NCBI RefSeq assembly: GCF_039548895.1
Contig: NZ_JBCLVG010000003.1
Reading direction: 5' to 3' (one strand)
DNA from: Orlajensenia stereocauli
GTDB taxonomy: Bacteria; Actinomycetota; Actinomycetes; Actinomycetales; Microbacteriaceae
Length of the DNA stretch: 64,000 nt
The translations under genes and the position numbers were made by a program. Below are positions 43,864 to 51,700 of this stretch, piece after piece (the stretch's first letter is position 1; each line of letters opens with the position of its first letter). The notes under the pieces are model-generated. The model made no database searches. It was not told the DNA's origin and saw nothing but the letters and a program-made list of their open reading frames with translations.

Positions 43864-44721
43864 TCAGCGCGCGTGGATCGCCCGCACGACGGCCTGCACC
43901 GGATCATGGTCGGATGCAGCAGCACCGTCGAACCGCACCACGTTGATGCCCGTGCGCTCGACCTCGACGTTCGTTCCCACGAGGATCAGGTCGATGCGCT
44001 TGCCGCCGGCCTTGAGCGGCAGGTAGTTCGAGAACGTTCCCCACTGCGGCGTGAGCCTGTGCTCGGCCGCGTGCCAGCTGTCGCGTAGCACGCCGTCCTC
44101 GGTCAGGTGCCTGTAGACGGCGGAGTTCACGTCGGCGTTGACGTCGCCGGTGACGACGACGACGGCATCTGGATTCGCCGCCTGAGCCTCGGCCACGAGC
44201 TTCACGATCATCTGCGCCGAGCGCCAGCGCGCCCTGGGGGACTTGTGGTCGAAGTGGGTCGTGAAGGCGATCACGCGTCCGCCGGTGGCGAGGTCGTCGA
44301 ACTCCGCCGAGACGACGACCCGCGGCACGCTGTTGCCCCAGCTGCGCGACCCGGGCTTGTCGGGGGTGTCGGAGAGCGCGAGCTGGTTCGTGGCGGTGAG
44401 GCGCAGCCGGCGCCGGTCGAAGAAGATGATGCTGCGCTCGCCGCGTCCGTTGGCGTTGCGGCCGCGGCCGACGCCGCCGAAGTCCGGCCCGAGGCTCTCG
44501 GCGACGAACGCCGCCTGGTCCGCCAGCGCCTCCTGCACGCCGAGGATGGTCGGCTGCTCGGACTCGAGAATGCGCCGCAGCAGCGGCTTGCGAGTGGCCC
44601 AGCGGTCGGGGTGCGTGCGCATGACGTGCGCGATGCGGCGGCGGATGTTGTAGGTCATGACGTGCAGGTCAGGTGCGGAGACGGGGCCGATCATCGGGGC
44701 TGTCGAGGCTGCATCCGTCAT
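43864..44721 (-). CDS. Endonuclease/exonuclease/phosphatase-family protein
   Basis: The 285-residue protein has the EEP-fold motifs VMTYNIRR near residue 21, GVQEAL near 60, FTTHFDHKSPRAR near 152, VTGDVNADVNS near 190 and SDHDPVQAVV near 270, with the catalytic Asp/His/Asn set intact. It has no signal peptide, so it acts in the cytoplasm on nucleic acid, a phosphoinositide or a similar phosphodiester. Confidence 0.9.
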   Translation of the reverse strand: MTDAASTAPMIGPVSAPDLHVMTYNIRRRIAHVMRTHPDRWATRKPLLRRILESEQPTILGVQEALADQAAFVAESLGPDFGGVGRGRNANGRGERSIIFFDRRRLRLTATNQLALSDTPDKPGSRSWGNSVPRVVVSAEFDDLATGGRVIAFTTHFDHKSPRARWRSAQMIVKLVAEAQAANPDAVVVVTGDVNADVNSAVYRHLTEDGVLRDSWHAAEHRLTPQWGTFSNYLPLKAGGKRIDLILVGTNVEVERTGINVVRFDGAAASDHDPVQAVVRAIHAR

Positions 44722-44727
44722 TCGTTC

Positions 44728-44733
44728 AGCGTA
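44728..44733 (-). promoter_or_regulatory. -10 box of the EEP gene (leaderless start)
   Basis: TACGCT on the minus strand ends 6 nt before the ATG at 44721. Confidence 0.6.
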
Positions 44734-44782
44734 GGTGCACCGAGTGTCGGCACCGGGAGCGTGTCGCGGCTCGGCGCCCCGC

Positions 44783-44788
44783 TACCGT
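44783..44788 (+). promoter_or_regulatory. -10 box of the patatin-like gene
   Basis: TACCGT lies 8 nt before an in-frame ATG (44797) and 56 nt before the ATG with the better ribosome site (44845), so both a near-leaderless and a leadered start are possible. Confidence 0.4.
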
Positions 44789-44844
44789 GGGCGAGGATGA
44801 CGCGAGCGGCGTCGCGTGACCCGCTCACCGGGTGGGAGGCTCGT

Positions 44845-45684
44845 ATGGGTTCTGCACTGGTTCTCGGCGGCGGAGGAGTCACCGGCATCGCGTGGGAGAC
44901 CGGACTGCTGTTCGGCCTCGAGCAGGCCGGCGTGCGGTTGCGCACGGCCGACCGGCTGATCGGCACCTCGGCCGGATCGACGGTGGCCGCGCAACTCGCT
45001 AGCGGAACCGCGCTGGAGAGCCTGTTCGAGGCGCAGCGACGCGGCACTGTCGGTGAGCGCGCGGCGAAGCTCTCGGCGGCGAACATCCTGCGACTGGTGG
45101 GCGGTCTCGCCTTCGCCCGAGATCGCCCGAAGGCCATCCGCAGCCTCGGCCAGGCGACCCTGGAGCGCACTGACCCCGCCGATGCCCAGGCGCGCCGCGC
45201 CATCATCGCCGAACGGGTTCCCGTTCACGAGTGGCCCGATCGCGACCTGCGCATCGCCGCGAACGACGTGCTGACGGGCGAACTGCGCGTCTTCACCGCC
45301 GCAGACGGCGTGCCTTTGATCGACGCCGTGGGAGCCAGCTGCGCGGTGCCGCTGGTCTGGCCGCCCGTCGAGATCGACGGCAGGTACTACATCGACGGCG
45401 GGCTGCCGTACTCGGCCAACGTGCAGTTGGCTGCGGGATGCGACAGCGTCGTCGTGATCGCACCCCTCACGAGCGGCATCGGTGCGGGCACCTCGGTGCG
45501 GGCCCAGCTGAAGGCGCTCGGCTCCGGTGTGCAGAGCCTGGTGCTCCCGCCCGACCGCGAGGCGAAGCGCGCCCTGGGTCGCAACTCCCTCGATCCCGCG
45601 GCTCGCGAGGCCTCGGCCGTCGCCGGTCACCTGCAGGCCGAGAGGGTCGCTGCCGAGGCCGCGGCGTTCTGGGGGACGGCGTAG
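44845..45684 (+). CDS. Patatin-like phospholipase
   Basis: The 279-residue protein starts MGSALVLGGGGVTGIAWETG, the glycine-rich oxyanion loop of bacterial patatins. The catalytic serine is in IGTSAGSTVAAQL near residue 45 and the aspartate in YYIDGGLPYSANV near 187. It is a Ser-Asp dyad lipid acyl hydrolase. GGGAGG lies 5 nt before the ATG; starting at 44797 would add 16 residues. Confidence 0.9.
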   Translation: MGSALVLGGGGVTGIAWETGLLFGLEQAGVRLRTADRLIGTSAGSTVAAQLASGTALESLFEAQRRGTVGERAAKLSAANILRLVGGLAFARDRPKAIRSLGQATLERTDPADAQARRAIIAERVPVHEWPDRDLRIAANDVLTGELRVFTAADGVPLIDAVGASCAVPLVWPPVEIDGRYYIDGGLPYSANVQLAAGCDSVVVIAPLTSGIGAGTSVRAQLKALGSGVQSLVLPPDREAKRALGRNSLDPAAREASAVAGHLQAERVAAEAAAFWGTA

Positions 45685-45715
45685 AGCGTGCAGTGGCGCA
45701 GCGCCCTCTGGGCTG

Positions 45716-46228
45716 TCAGGCCGTCGGGCGTCGGCCGAGCTCGGCCTCGATGCGTGCGATCAGGTCATCGAGACTCTCGGCCGGATCGACGGCCACCGCG
45801 AAGCCAGGCTCATCGGCCCCGAGCGACTCGAGCGTCGCCAGCTGCGAGTCGAGCAGCGATGACGGCATGAACTCGTGCGACCGCACACGCACCCGACGCT
45901 CGAGCTCTGCCCGGGGCACGTCGAGTTCGACGAAGAGGGCGTCAGGGGCCGCGACCAGCAGCCGTTCCCGATAACTCCGCCGCAGGGCGGAGCATGCGAT
46001 GACGGTGCCGGGAGCGGCGATGGCGGCGGCTCCGACGGCATCGAGCCACGGCCAGCGGTCGTCGTCGTCGAGCGGATGCCCCTGCGCCATCTTGGCGACA
46101 TTGGTCTGGGGGTGCAGGTCGTCGGCGTCGACGAACGGCCGCCCCAGGCGCACGGCCAGCGCCGAGCCGACGGCGGACTTGCCCGCCCCGGAGACGCCCA
46201 TCACGATGACTGTGGTCTCGGCGGGCAT
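45716..46228 (-). CDS. gntK: Gluconokinase
   Basis: The 170-residue protein has the P-loop VIVMGVSGAGKSAVGSALA near residue 8 and the gluconokinase motif DADDLHPQTNVAKMAQGHPL then DDDDRWPWL near 35, which are diagnostic. It phosphorylates D-gluconate to 6-phosphogluconate for the pentose phosphate route. AGGAGG precedes the ATG at 46228, excluding the longer frame to 46297. No gluconate transporter or regulator is adjacent. Confidence 0.93.
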   Translation of the reverse strand: MPAETTVIVMGVSGAGKSAVGSALAVRLGRPFVDADDLHPQTNVAKMAQGHPLDDDDRWPWLDAVGAAAIAAPGTVIACSALRRSYRERLLVAAPDALFVELDVPRAELERRVRVRSHEFMPSSLLDSQLATLESLGADEPGFAVAVDPAESLDDLIARIEAELGRRPTA

Positions 46229-46300
46229 CGGTCCTCCTGGGGATGAGATCTCAGATGCCGACGCTACAGGGCGAGCGGAGCGCTGACCGGTCGGCACGCC

Positions 46301-46798
46301 TCACCAGGCGCTGAGCCTCTCCGGAGTGAACACGATCACCGAGCTGAACTGCGCCATGATCGGCTCGATGTCCATGCCGTAATCCCCCATCGCCTCGGCG
46401 TACTTGGCGCTGTAGGCATCGCGGATGCGGGGAAGCCAGCCTGCGGCATCCGTTTCGGAGACCTCAGCGCTGCCACTGAGGATGACGACGTCGGAGCCGA
46501 AGGGTCCGGTCTCGAGATGCAGTTGCACGGGGGAGCCGCGCCGGATCGCGTGCACCTTGGCCGTGGTCGGCTCGCTCATGACCAGCACGGTTCCCTCGTG
46601 CCAGAGGAACCAGACCGGAACGCTGCGGGGAGCGCCGTCGGAGCGCACAGTCGTGATCCACGCGATGATCTCGGAGTCGAGTTTCTGGAGCGCCTTCACG
46701 TGCGCCGGATTCGCCTGGTCGAAGAGGGCGGGTGCAGCGGCTCCGGTGCTGCTGGTCTCAGTGCTGCTGGTCTCAGTGCTGCTGGTCTCAGGGCTCAT
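46301..46798 (-). CDS. PPOX-class flavin/F420-dependent protein
   Basis: The 165-residue protein has the split-barrel flavin-binding fold of the pyridoxamine 5'-phosphate oxidase superfamily (IIAWITTVRSDGAPRSVPVW, then FLWHEGTVLVMSEP, VQLHLETGPFGSDVVILSG), close to the actinobacterial TIGR03667/Rv3369 type that uses F420 or flavin. The first 20 residues are a repeat (TSSTE units) encoded by a 15-bp tandem array. A pronounced leaderless box lies upstream, divergent from the cupin gene. Confidence 0.85.
   Translation of the reverse strand: MSPETSSTETSSTETSSTGAAAPALFDQANPAHVKALQKLDSEIIAWITTVRSDGAPRSVPVWFLWHEGTVLVMSEPTTAKVHAIRRGSPVQLHLETGPFGSDVVILSGSAEVSETDAAGWLPRIRDAYSAKYAEAMGDYGMDIEPIMAQFSSVIVFTPERLSAW
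46746..46790. repeat. 15-bp tandem repeat, three perfect units
   Basis: GTGCTGCTGGTCTCA is repeated three times without error, encoding ETSST units right after the start codon of the PPOX gene. Unit gain or loss would keep the frame and only change N-terminal length. Confidence 0.9.
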
Positions 46799-46804
46799 GC
46801 CTCG

Positions 46805-46810
46805 ACGCTA
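46805..46810 (-). promoter_or_regulatory. -10 box of the PPOX gene (leaderless start)
   Basis: TAGCGT on the minus strand ends 6 nt before the ATG at 46798. Confidence 0.6.
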
Positions 46811-46837
46811 CGCCCGACGTGCGACATGGCAGACGTC

Positions 46838-46843
46838 TAGCGT
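46838..46843 (+). promoter_or_regulatory. -10 box of the cupin gene (leaderless start)
   Basis: TAGCGT ends 6 nt before the ATG at 46850. With the divergent PPOX box, two leaderless transcripts start about 50 bp apart. Confidence 0.6.
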
Positions 46844-46849
46844 TGAGTC

Positions 46850-47215
46850 ATGAACCAGGACCAGGTGCGGAACCTCTCGGCGGCCTTCGGCACGATCACC
46901 GAGCACTGGCAGCCACGGCGTCTGACCAGCGTGAACGACTACGACGTGAAGATCGCGAAGGTCGCGGGCGAGTTCGTCTGGCACGCCCACCCCGACACCG
47001 ACGAGCTGTTCCTCGTGCATGCCGGCGAGCTGACGATCCAGCTGCGCGATGGCGACGTGCGGCTCGGCCCCGGCGACATCTACGTCGTGCCGCGCGGTGT
47101 CGAGCACTGCCCGTTCGCCGCCGACGAGGCATCCATCGTCATGGTCGAGCTGCAGGGAACCGTGAACACCGGCGATGTCGGCGGGGAGCGCACGGCACCC
47201 CTGCAGGAGCTCTGA
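46850..47215 (+). CDS. Single-domain cupin protein
   Basis: The 121-residue protein has the cupin motif FVWHAHPDTDELFLVHAGEL near residue 42 (metal ligands His, His, Glu) and GDIYVVPRGVEHCPFA near 79 (second histidine). Metal-binding cupins of this size are isomerases, dioxygenases or stress proteins; the specific activity cannot be assigned. It is upstream of the marR-type gene but separated from it by the operators. Confidence 0.87.
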   Translation: MNQDQVRNLSAAFGTITEHWQPRRLTSVNDYDVKIAKVAGEFVWHAHPDTDELFLVHAGELTIQLRDGDVRLGPGDIYVVPRGVEHCPFAADEASIVMVELQGTVNTGDVGGERTAPLQEL

Positions 47216-47277
47216 GCCGAGGACTGACAGCCGACGCCTGACGCCCCCTGCCTCGCGCGGCCCGGCGTCTCTGCATT

Positions 47278-47292
47278 GTTGCATGATGCAAC
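47278..47292. promoter_or_regulatory. MarR-type operator 1
   Basis: GTTGCATGATGCAAC is a perfect 15-bp palindrome. Confidence 0.75.
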
Positions 47293-47303
47293 CTGTGGGC
47301 GTA

Positions 47304-47322
47304 CTGTTGCACTAAGCAACAG
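47304..47322. promoter_or_regulatory. MarR-type operator 2
   Basis: CTGTTGCACTAAGCAACAG has perfect 7-bp arms around ACTAA and shares GTTGC-N5-GCAAC with operator 1. Site centres are 28 bp apart, and this one ends 16 bp before the marR-type start, consistent with autoregulation. Confidence 0.8.
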
Positions 47323-47338
47323 AAGGCGAGGCGCCCCC

Positions 47339-47812
47339 ATGGCACGTCAACGCGACGAACACGCAGCCAGCGTGCTACGCGCCCTCATCCGGATCTCCCG
47401 TCGCGGCGTCGCGGACGCCCGGACTGCCGGCATCCGGCTCTCCCTCACCGACCAGTCGATCGTCGCGTTCATCGTCGACAACCCGGGCAGCCGCTCGACC
47501 GACATCGCGAGCGAGTTCCTGTTGAACCGCTCCACGGTCTCGCGCCAGCTGACCAACCTCGTGAAGCTCGGTGTCGTTCGCGAAGCGACGGATGCCGCGG
47601 GGCGCGGCCGCCCGCTCGAGCTCACCGAAGCCGGCTGGGACGCCTACCGCGAGAGCCTCGGCATCCTGCAGAACGTCGTCGACGCGCAGCTGGACGACTG
47701 GACCGACGACGAGGTGGCCGCCTTCGCCGAGTCGCTCGCGCGGTTCAACGCTGCGCGGCCCGCGGATGCCGCATCCGCCTCACAGACTCCACAAGAGAAC
47801 TCAGAGAAGTAA
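47339..47812 (+). CDS. MarR-family regulator
   Basis: The 157-residue protein has a MarR winged helix (GSRSTDIASEFLLNRSTVSR then QLTNLVKLGVVRE, and DAAGRGRPLELTEAG as the wing). Two strong palindromes precede the gene, and 17 nt after its stop begins a hydroxyacyl-CoA dehydrogenase gene, so the pair is one autoregulated unit. A phenolic acid, fatty acid or acyl-CoA is the likely signal, by inference from the downstream enzyme. Confidence 0.9.
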   Translation: MARQRDEHAASVLRALIRISRRGVADARTAGIRLSLTDQSIVAFIVDNPGSRSTDIASEFLLNRSTVSRQLTNLVKLGVVREATDAAGRGRPLELTEAGWDAYRESLGILQNVVDAQLDDWTDDEVAAFAESLARFNAARPADAASASQTPQENSEK

Positions 47813-47829
47813 GCAGCAAGAAGGAAGTC

Positions 47830-48684
47830 ATGTCAGAACCAACCAAGATCACAGTGCTCGGAACCGGCGTGCTCGGGTCGCAGATCGCGTACCAGACCGC
47901 GTTCTCCGGATTCGAGGTGGTCGCGTACGACATCAGCAACGACGTGCTCGAGCAGGCCCAGGTGCGATTCGCCGGCCTCGCCGAGACGTACAAGCGAGAG
48001 GTCGCCGGAGCAGCGGACGGCACGGCCGATGCCGCGCTCGGTCGCATCCGTCTCTCGGCTGATCTCGCCGATGCCGTGACGGATGCCGACCTCGTGATCG
48101 AGGCGATCCCCGAGAACCTCGCCCTCAAGCGCGACACCTACACGAAGCTCGCCGCCCTCGCCCCGGAGCACACGATCTTCGCGACGAACTCATCGACGCT
48201 CCTGCCCAGCGACCTGTCGGGCTTCACCGGACGCCCCGATCGCTTCCTGGCGCTGCACTTCGCGAACCACGTGTGGGTGCAGAACACCGCCGAGATCATG
48301 GGAACTCCGGCGACCGACCCCGCCGTGTTCCAGACCGTCGTCGACTTCGCCTCGGCCATCGGCATGGTGCCGATCGAGATCAGGAAGGAGAAGGCGGGCT
48401 ACCTGCTGAACTCCCTGCTCGTTCCGTTCCTCGACGCTGCCGGAGAGCTCGTGGTGGGCGGCTACGCCGACCCCGAGACGATCGACAAGACCTGGCGCAT
48501 CGGAACCGGCGCCCCCCTCGGCCCGTTCCAGATCTACGACATCGTGGGACTCACGACGGCCTACAACATCTCCTCGCACGGCGGTGAGAAGCAGCAGGCC
48601 TTCGCCGCGTACCTCAAGGAGAACTACATCGACCAGGGCAAGCTCGGCACGTCGACGGGCGAGGGGTTCTACTCGTACAGGTAG
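47830..48684 (+). CDS. 3-hydroxyacyl-CoA dehydrogenase-family protein
   Basis: The 284-residue protein has the NAD loop ITVLGTGVLGSQIAYQTAFS at the N-terminus, the catalytic serine region FATNSSTLLP near 118 and the histidine in LALHFANHVWVQN near 140 (N-H instead of the usual N-P), then KEKAGYLLNSLLVPFLDAAG and a C-terminal dimer domain. It oxidises a 3-hydroxyacyl-CoA or a similar hydroxy acid with NAD+. AAGGAAG precedes the ATG. With no thiolase or hydratase nearby, the exact substrate is open. Confidence 0.88.
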   Translation: MSEPTKITVLGTGVLGSQIAYQTAFSGFEVVAYDISNDVLEQAQVRFAGLAETYKREVAGAADGTADAALGRIRLSADLADAVTDADLVIEAIPENLALKRDTYTKLAALAPEHTIFATNSSTLLPSDLSGFTGRPDRFLALHFANHVWVQNTAEIMGTPATDPAVFQTVVDFASAIGMVPIEIRKEKAGYLLNSLLVPFLDAAGELVVGGYADPETIDKTWRIGTGAPLGPFQIYDIVGLTTAYNISSHGGEKQQAFAAYLKENYIDQGKLGTSTGEGFYSYR

Positions 48685-48691
48685 GTGCCGC

Positions 48692-49501
48692 TCAGCGGAG
48701 GTGCTCGCTGAACCACTCCACGGCGAGGGCGTCGTAGCTCGCGGCAGCATCGGTCTGCGGAGCCGGCTCGAGGCCGGGCTCCTCGGCCAGCGCGTGCGCG
48801 ACGCCCTCCATGAGCTGCAGGTCGGCTCCGGTGGCGACGGCGAACAGGCGCGCGGGACCTACGAAGGCGGGCTCGTCGTCGAGGCCGACGATGACGCGAA
48901 CAGCGGCATCCGTCGCCGTGATCTCCTCGGCGCGGGCGACGAAGTCCATGTCGGCGGCGACGCGCCTGGACTCCGGATGCCACGAGTAGGCGTCGCCGCC
49001 CAGGAAGTCGGCCATCGCGTCGATGTTGGGAGCGAGCTGCAGCATGGGGCTCACGAAGACCGCTGCCAAGGCGCCCGAGCTGCCGCCGGCGAGCAAGCCG
49101 GCGGCGACGGCCGAGCCCGCCGATCCGCCGAGGAGGCCGAGGGCGGCATCGGGTGCCACGTCGAACCGCTCGCTCAATTCGGCGAACGCAGCGGGGAACT
49201 CGGCGATCGCGCCCTCGAGGATCGGCGCGAACAACTGCATCACCGCGTCTTCCCCGGCGCGACGCATGATCTCCTCGAAGCCGCCCTCGGGCATGCGCTC
49301 ACCGCTGAGGGGGAGGCCCAGGTAGAGGACAGTGGCGTCGAGGCCGGTGAGAGGGATGGCCGCCGCGAAGGCTGCCGGGGTGCGCGGCGGATCGAGCAGG
49401 TGCCAGGCGACGATCACGGGGGCGGATGCCGATTCCGCCGGTCGGGCGACGAACGGGACTCCGGCTGAGGTCGTGCCGGCTGCGAGTGCTGACTCGGTCA
49501 T
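48692..49501 (-). CDS. Alpha/beta-hydrolase
   Basis: The 269-residue protein has the nucleophile elbow LLGGSAGSAVAAGLL near residue 143, an aspartate in IVGLDDEPAF near 207, and a histidine in EGVAHALAEEPG near 236, a complete catalytic triad of the dienelactone-hydrolase/esterase type. There is no signal peptide. It is convergent with the hydroxyacyl-CoA dehydrogenase gene, 7 nt apart. Confidence 0.82.
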   Translation of the reverse strand: MTESALAAGTTSAGVPFVARPAESASAPVIVAWHLLDPPRTPAAFAAAIPLTGLDATVLYLGLPLSGERMPEGGFEEIMRRAGEDAVMQLFAPILEGAIAEFPAAFAELSERFDVAPDAALGLLGGSAGSAVAAGLLAGGSSGALAAVFVSPMLQLAPNIDAMADFLGGDAYSWHPESRRVAADMDFVARAEEITATDAAVRVIVGLDDEPAFVGPARLFAVATGADLQLMEGVAHALAEEPGLEPAPQTDAAASYDALAVEWFSEHLR

Positions 49502-49507
49502 GACTTC

Positions 49508-49513
49508 ACGCTA
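49508..49513 (-). promoter_or_regulatory. -10 box of the hydrolase gene (leaderless start)
   Basis: TAGCGT on the minus strand ends 6 nt before the ATG at 49501. Confidence 0.6.
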
Positions 49514-49674
49514 GCCCGAGGGTCCGACACTCACGGCGGCGATTTCCTGCACCGCGGCACCTCGATGCGCGCGAAGCCTCCGCTCCAGTCAGCAACACTG
49601 CGCGCCGCATCCGTTTCACTGGTCTGAGCCCAGCTGTACTCCCGGAGACGGCGGCTGAACGGAAAGATGTACCC

Positions 49675-51081
49675 ATGAACGCAGCACGCGGAACGACACC
49701 AGCAGCCGGAACCCAGACCACCCGCATGCATGAGGTCTCCAAAGAGACCAGCGACATCGTCGACGTCGTTCTCGAGTACTCGCGGCGGCGCATCCTGAGC
49801 TCGGACACCCCGCTCGACAAGCCGCTGAGCGCCGCTGAACTCGAGCGACTCGCCGGTCGCTCGATCGACGAGAAAGGTATCGGAGCCACCCGCGCGCTGG
49901 CGCTGTTCGAGCACGTGCTCGCTCCGGCCTGCATCACCACGGATCACCCGCAGTACCTCTCCTTCATCCCGTCGGCTCCGACGAAGGCCGCGATCTCGTT
50001 CGACCTCGTCGTGTCGGCGAGTGCCCTCTACGGCGGATCCTGGCTCGAGGGGGCAGGCGCCGTCTTCGCCGAGAACGAGGCCCTCGGCTGGCTCGCCCGC
50101 GAGTTCGGCCTGCCCCCGACCTCGGGCGGTGTCTTCGTTCAGGGCGGAACCCTCGGCAACCTGTCGGCCCTCGTCGCCGCCCGCGAGCGCGCCCGCCTGC
50201 GCGTGACGGAGCGCCGCGAGGAGCAGCCGCGCCGCTGGGTGATCGTGTGCAGCGCCGAGGCGCACTCGTCGATCGCCTCGGCCGCCCGCGTGATGGACGT
50301 CGAGGTCGTGCCGGTCGCGCCGCGCTCCGACGGCATGCTCACGGGCGAGGCCGTGCGGGGTGCTCTCGTCGAGCACGGGGCATCCGTCCTCGCCGTCGTG
50401 GCCACGGGTGGATCGACGAACTTCGGCGTCGTCGACGACATCGCCTCGATCGCGGCCCTGAAGGACGAGTTCGAGTTCTGGCTGCACGTCGACGGCGCCT
50501 ACGGCCTCGCGGCCATGCTGTCGCCGCTCGCCCGACACCGCTTCGCCGGGGTCGAGCGCGCCGACTCGGTGATCGTCGACCCGCACAAGTGGCTGTTCGC
50601 CCCGTTCGACGCCTGCGCGCTCATCTATCGCGACCCGGAGTCGGGCAGGCGCGCGCACACGCAGCACGCCGAGTACCTCGACACCCTCACCGAGACCAGC
50701 GACTGGAGCCCGTCAGACTACGCCGCCCACCTCACCCGCCGCGCGCGCGGACTCCCACTGTGGTTCTCGCTCGCGACATACGGCGGACAGGCCTACCGCG
50801 ATGCCGTGACGCACTCCATCCAGCTGGCGCTCGACATCGCCGCCGAGATCGAGAGGCGCCCGGGGCTGTCGCTGGTGCGCGACCCGCAGCTCTCGGTCGT
50901 GGTCTTCGAGCGCGACGGATGGGCCAAGGCCGACTACGACGCCTGGTCGGCGCGCCTGCTCGAGTCGCAGCACGCCTTCGTGACGCCGTCGTCGCACGCG
51001 GGTCGCCCGAACGCGCGCTTCGCGATCATCAACCCGCTGACGACGTTCGAGCAGCTGGTGGGCATCCTCGACACGATGTGA
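49675..51081 (+). CDS. PLP-dependent decarboxylase (aromatic amino-acid/glutamate group)
   Basis: The 468-residue group II decarboxylase has the PLP lysine in VIVDPHKWLFAPFDACALIY near residue 305, the phosphate loop SGGVFVQGGTLGNLSAL near 150, and the ring-stacking histidine in VCSAEAHSSIASAAR near 197. Similar proteins act on L-DOPA, tryptophan, tyrosine or 2,4-diaminobutyrate; the substrate is not resolvable here. GGAAAG precedes the ATG. It is convergent with the following nitroreductase-like gene, 3 nt apart. Confidence 0.92.
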   Translation: MNAARGTTPAAGTQTTRMHEVSKETSDIVDVVLEYSRRRILSSDTPLDKPLSAAELERLAGRSIDEKGIGATRALALFEHVLAPACITTDHPQYLSFIPSAPTKAAISFDLVVSASALYGGSWLEGAGAVFAENEALGWLAREFGLPPTSGGVFVQGGTLGNLSALVAARERARLRVTERREEQPRRWVIVCSAEAHSSIASAARVMDVEVVPVAPRSDGMLTGEAVRGALVEHGASVLAVVATGGSTNFGVVDDIASIAALKDEFEFWLHVDGAYGLAAMLSPLARHRFAGVERADSVIVDPHKWLFAPFDACALIYRDPESGRRAHTQHAEYLDTLTETSDWSPSDYAAHLTRRARGLPLWFSLATYGGQAYRDAVTHSIQLALDIAAEIERRPGLSLVRDPQLSVVVFERDGWAKADYDAWSARLLESQHAFVTPSSHAGRPNARFAIINPLTTFEQLVGILDTM

Positions 51082-51084
51082 CCT

Positions 51085-51489
51085 CTAGTCGGCCGGCGAT
51101 CCGACCCGGAGGAGACGGAACTCCTCGCGGTGCAGCAGCCGGAGGATCGCCGCGCGTGGGCCGCCGAACGCCTGCAGGCCGGCATCCGTCGCATAGGGCT
51201 CGATCGCGACGATGCTGTACTCGCGCCCTCCGGCGACGATGACGCAGGAGCCGGCGGCCATGATGTTGCGGTACCAGTTGACGCCGTCACCGTAGGTGAG
51301 TTCGGCGACGAAGCCTGCGGGCACGCGCGCGAGGATGAGCGGGGTCTCGAAGGTGCGCCCACTCGAACGACCGACGTGGCGCACGAGTGAGAACGGACCG
51401 TGACCCCAGCGGGCGAGGCGCAGGGTGAGCCTGTTGAGGGTGTTCTTCAGCACCCAGAGGAATCCGCGCTTCACCCGCCCCGTCGCCAT
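51085..51489 (-). CDS. Deazaflavin (F420)-dependent nitroreductase-family protein
   Basis: The 134-residue split-barrel protein matches the actinobacterial Ddn family (GPFSLVRHVGRSSGRTFETP, then GVNWYRNIMAAGSCVI). These enzymes use F420 to reduce quinones, unsaturated compounds or nitro drugs. GAGG lies 8-12 nt before the ATG at 51489; an extension to 51600 is not conserved-looking. Together with the PPOX-class gene it indicates an F420-making host. Confidence 0.88.
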   Translation of the reverse strand: MATGRVKRGFLWVLKNTLNRLTLRLARWGHGPFSLVRHVGRSSGRTFETPLILARVPAGFVAELTYGDGVNWYRNIMAAGSCVIVAGGREYSIVAIEPYATDAGLQAFGGPRAAILRLLHREEFRLLRVGSPAD

Positions 51490-51700
51490 GGAGCCAGCCT
51501 CGCATTCCGCCGGCGTGTACGTCGAGAGGGCGTCGGGCGTCGGGCGTCGGTGGGTGAGTTTGCAGGATGAGACCGAGTCTGAGTGCTGTGGAGCACCCAT
51601 GGTGGCTGTGGTCCTGCATACGTGAAGCGCGGCAGTGCGGCGGCGGGGAGATGGCGCGGCGCAGGAGCGTGTCAGGTGGCAGCGCGATCGGCGGCCGGAG

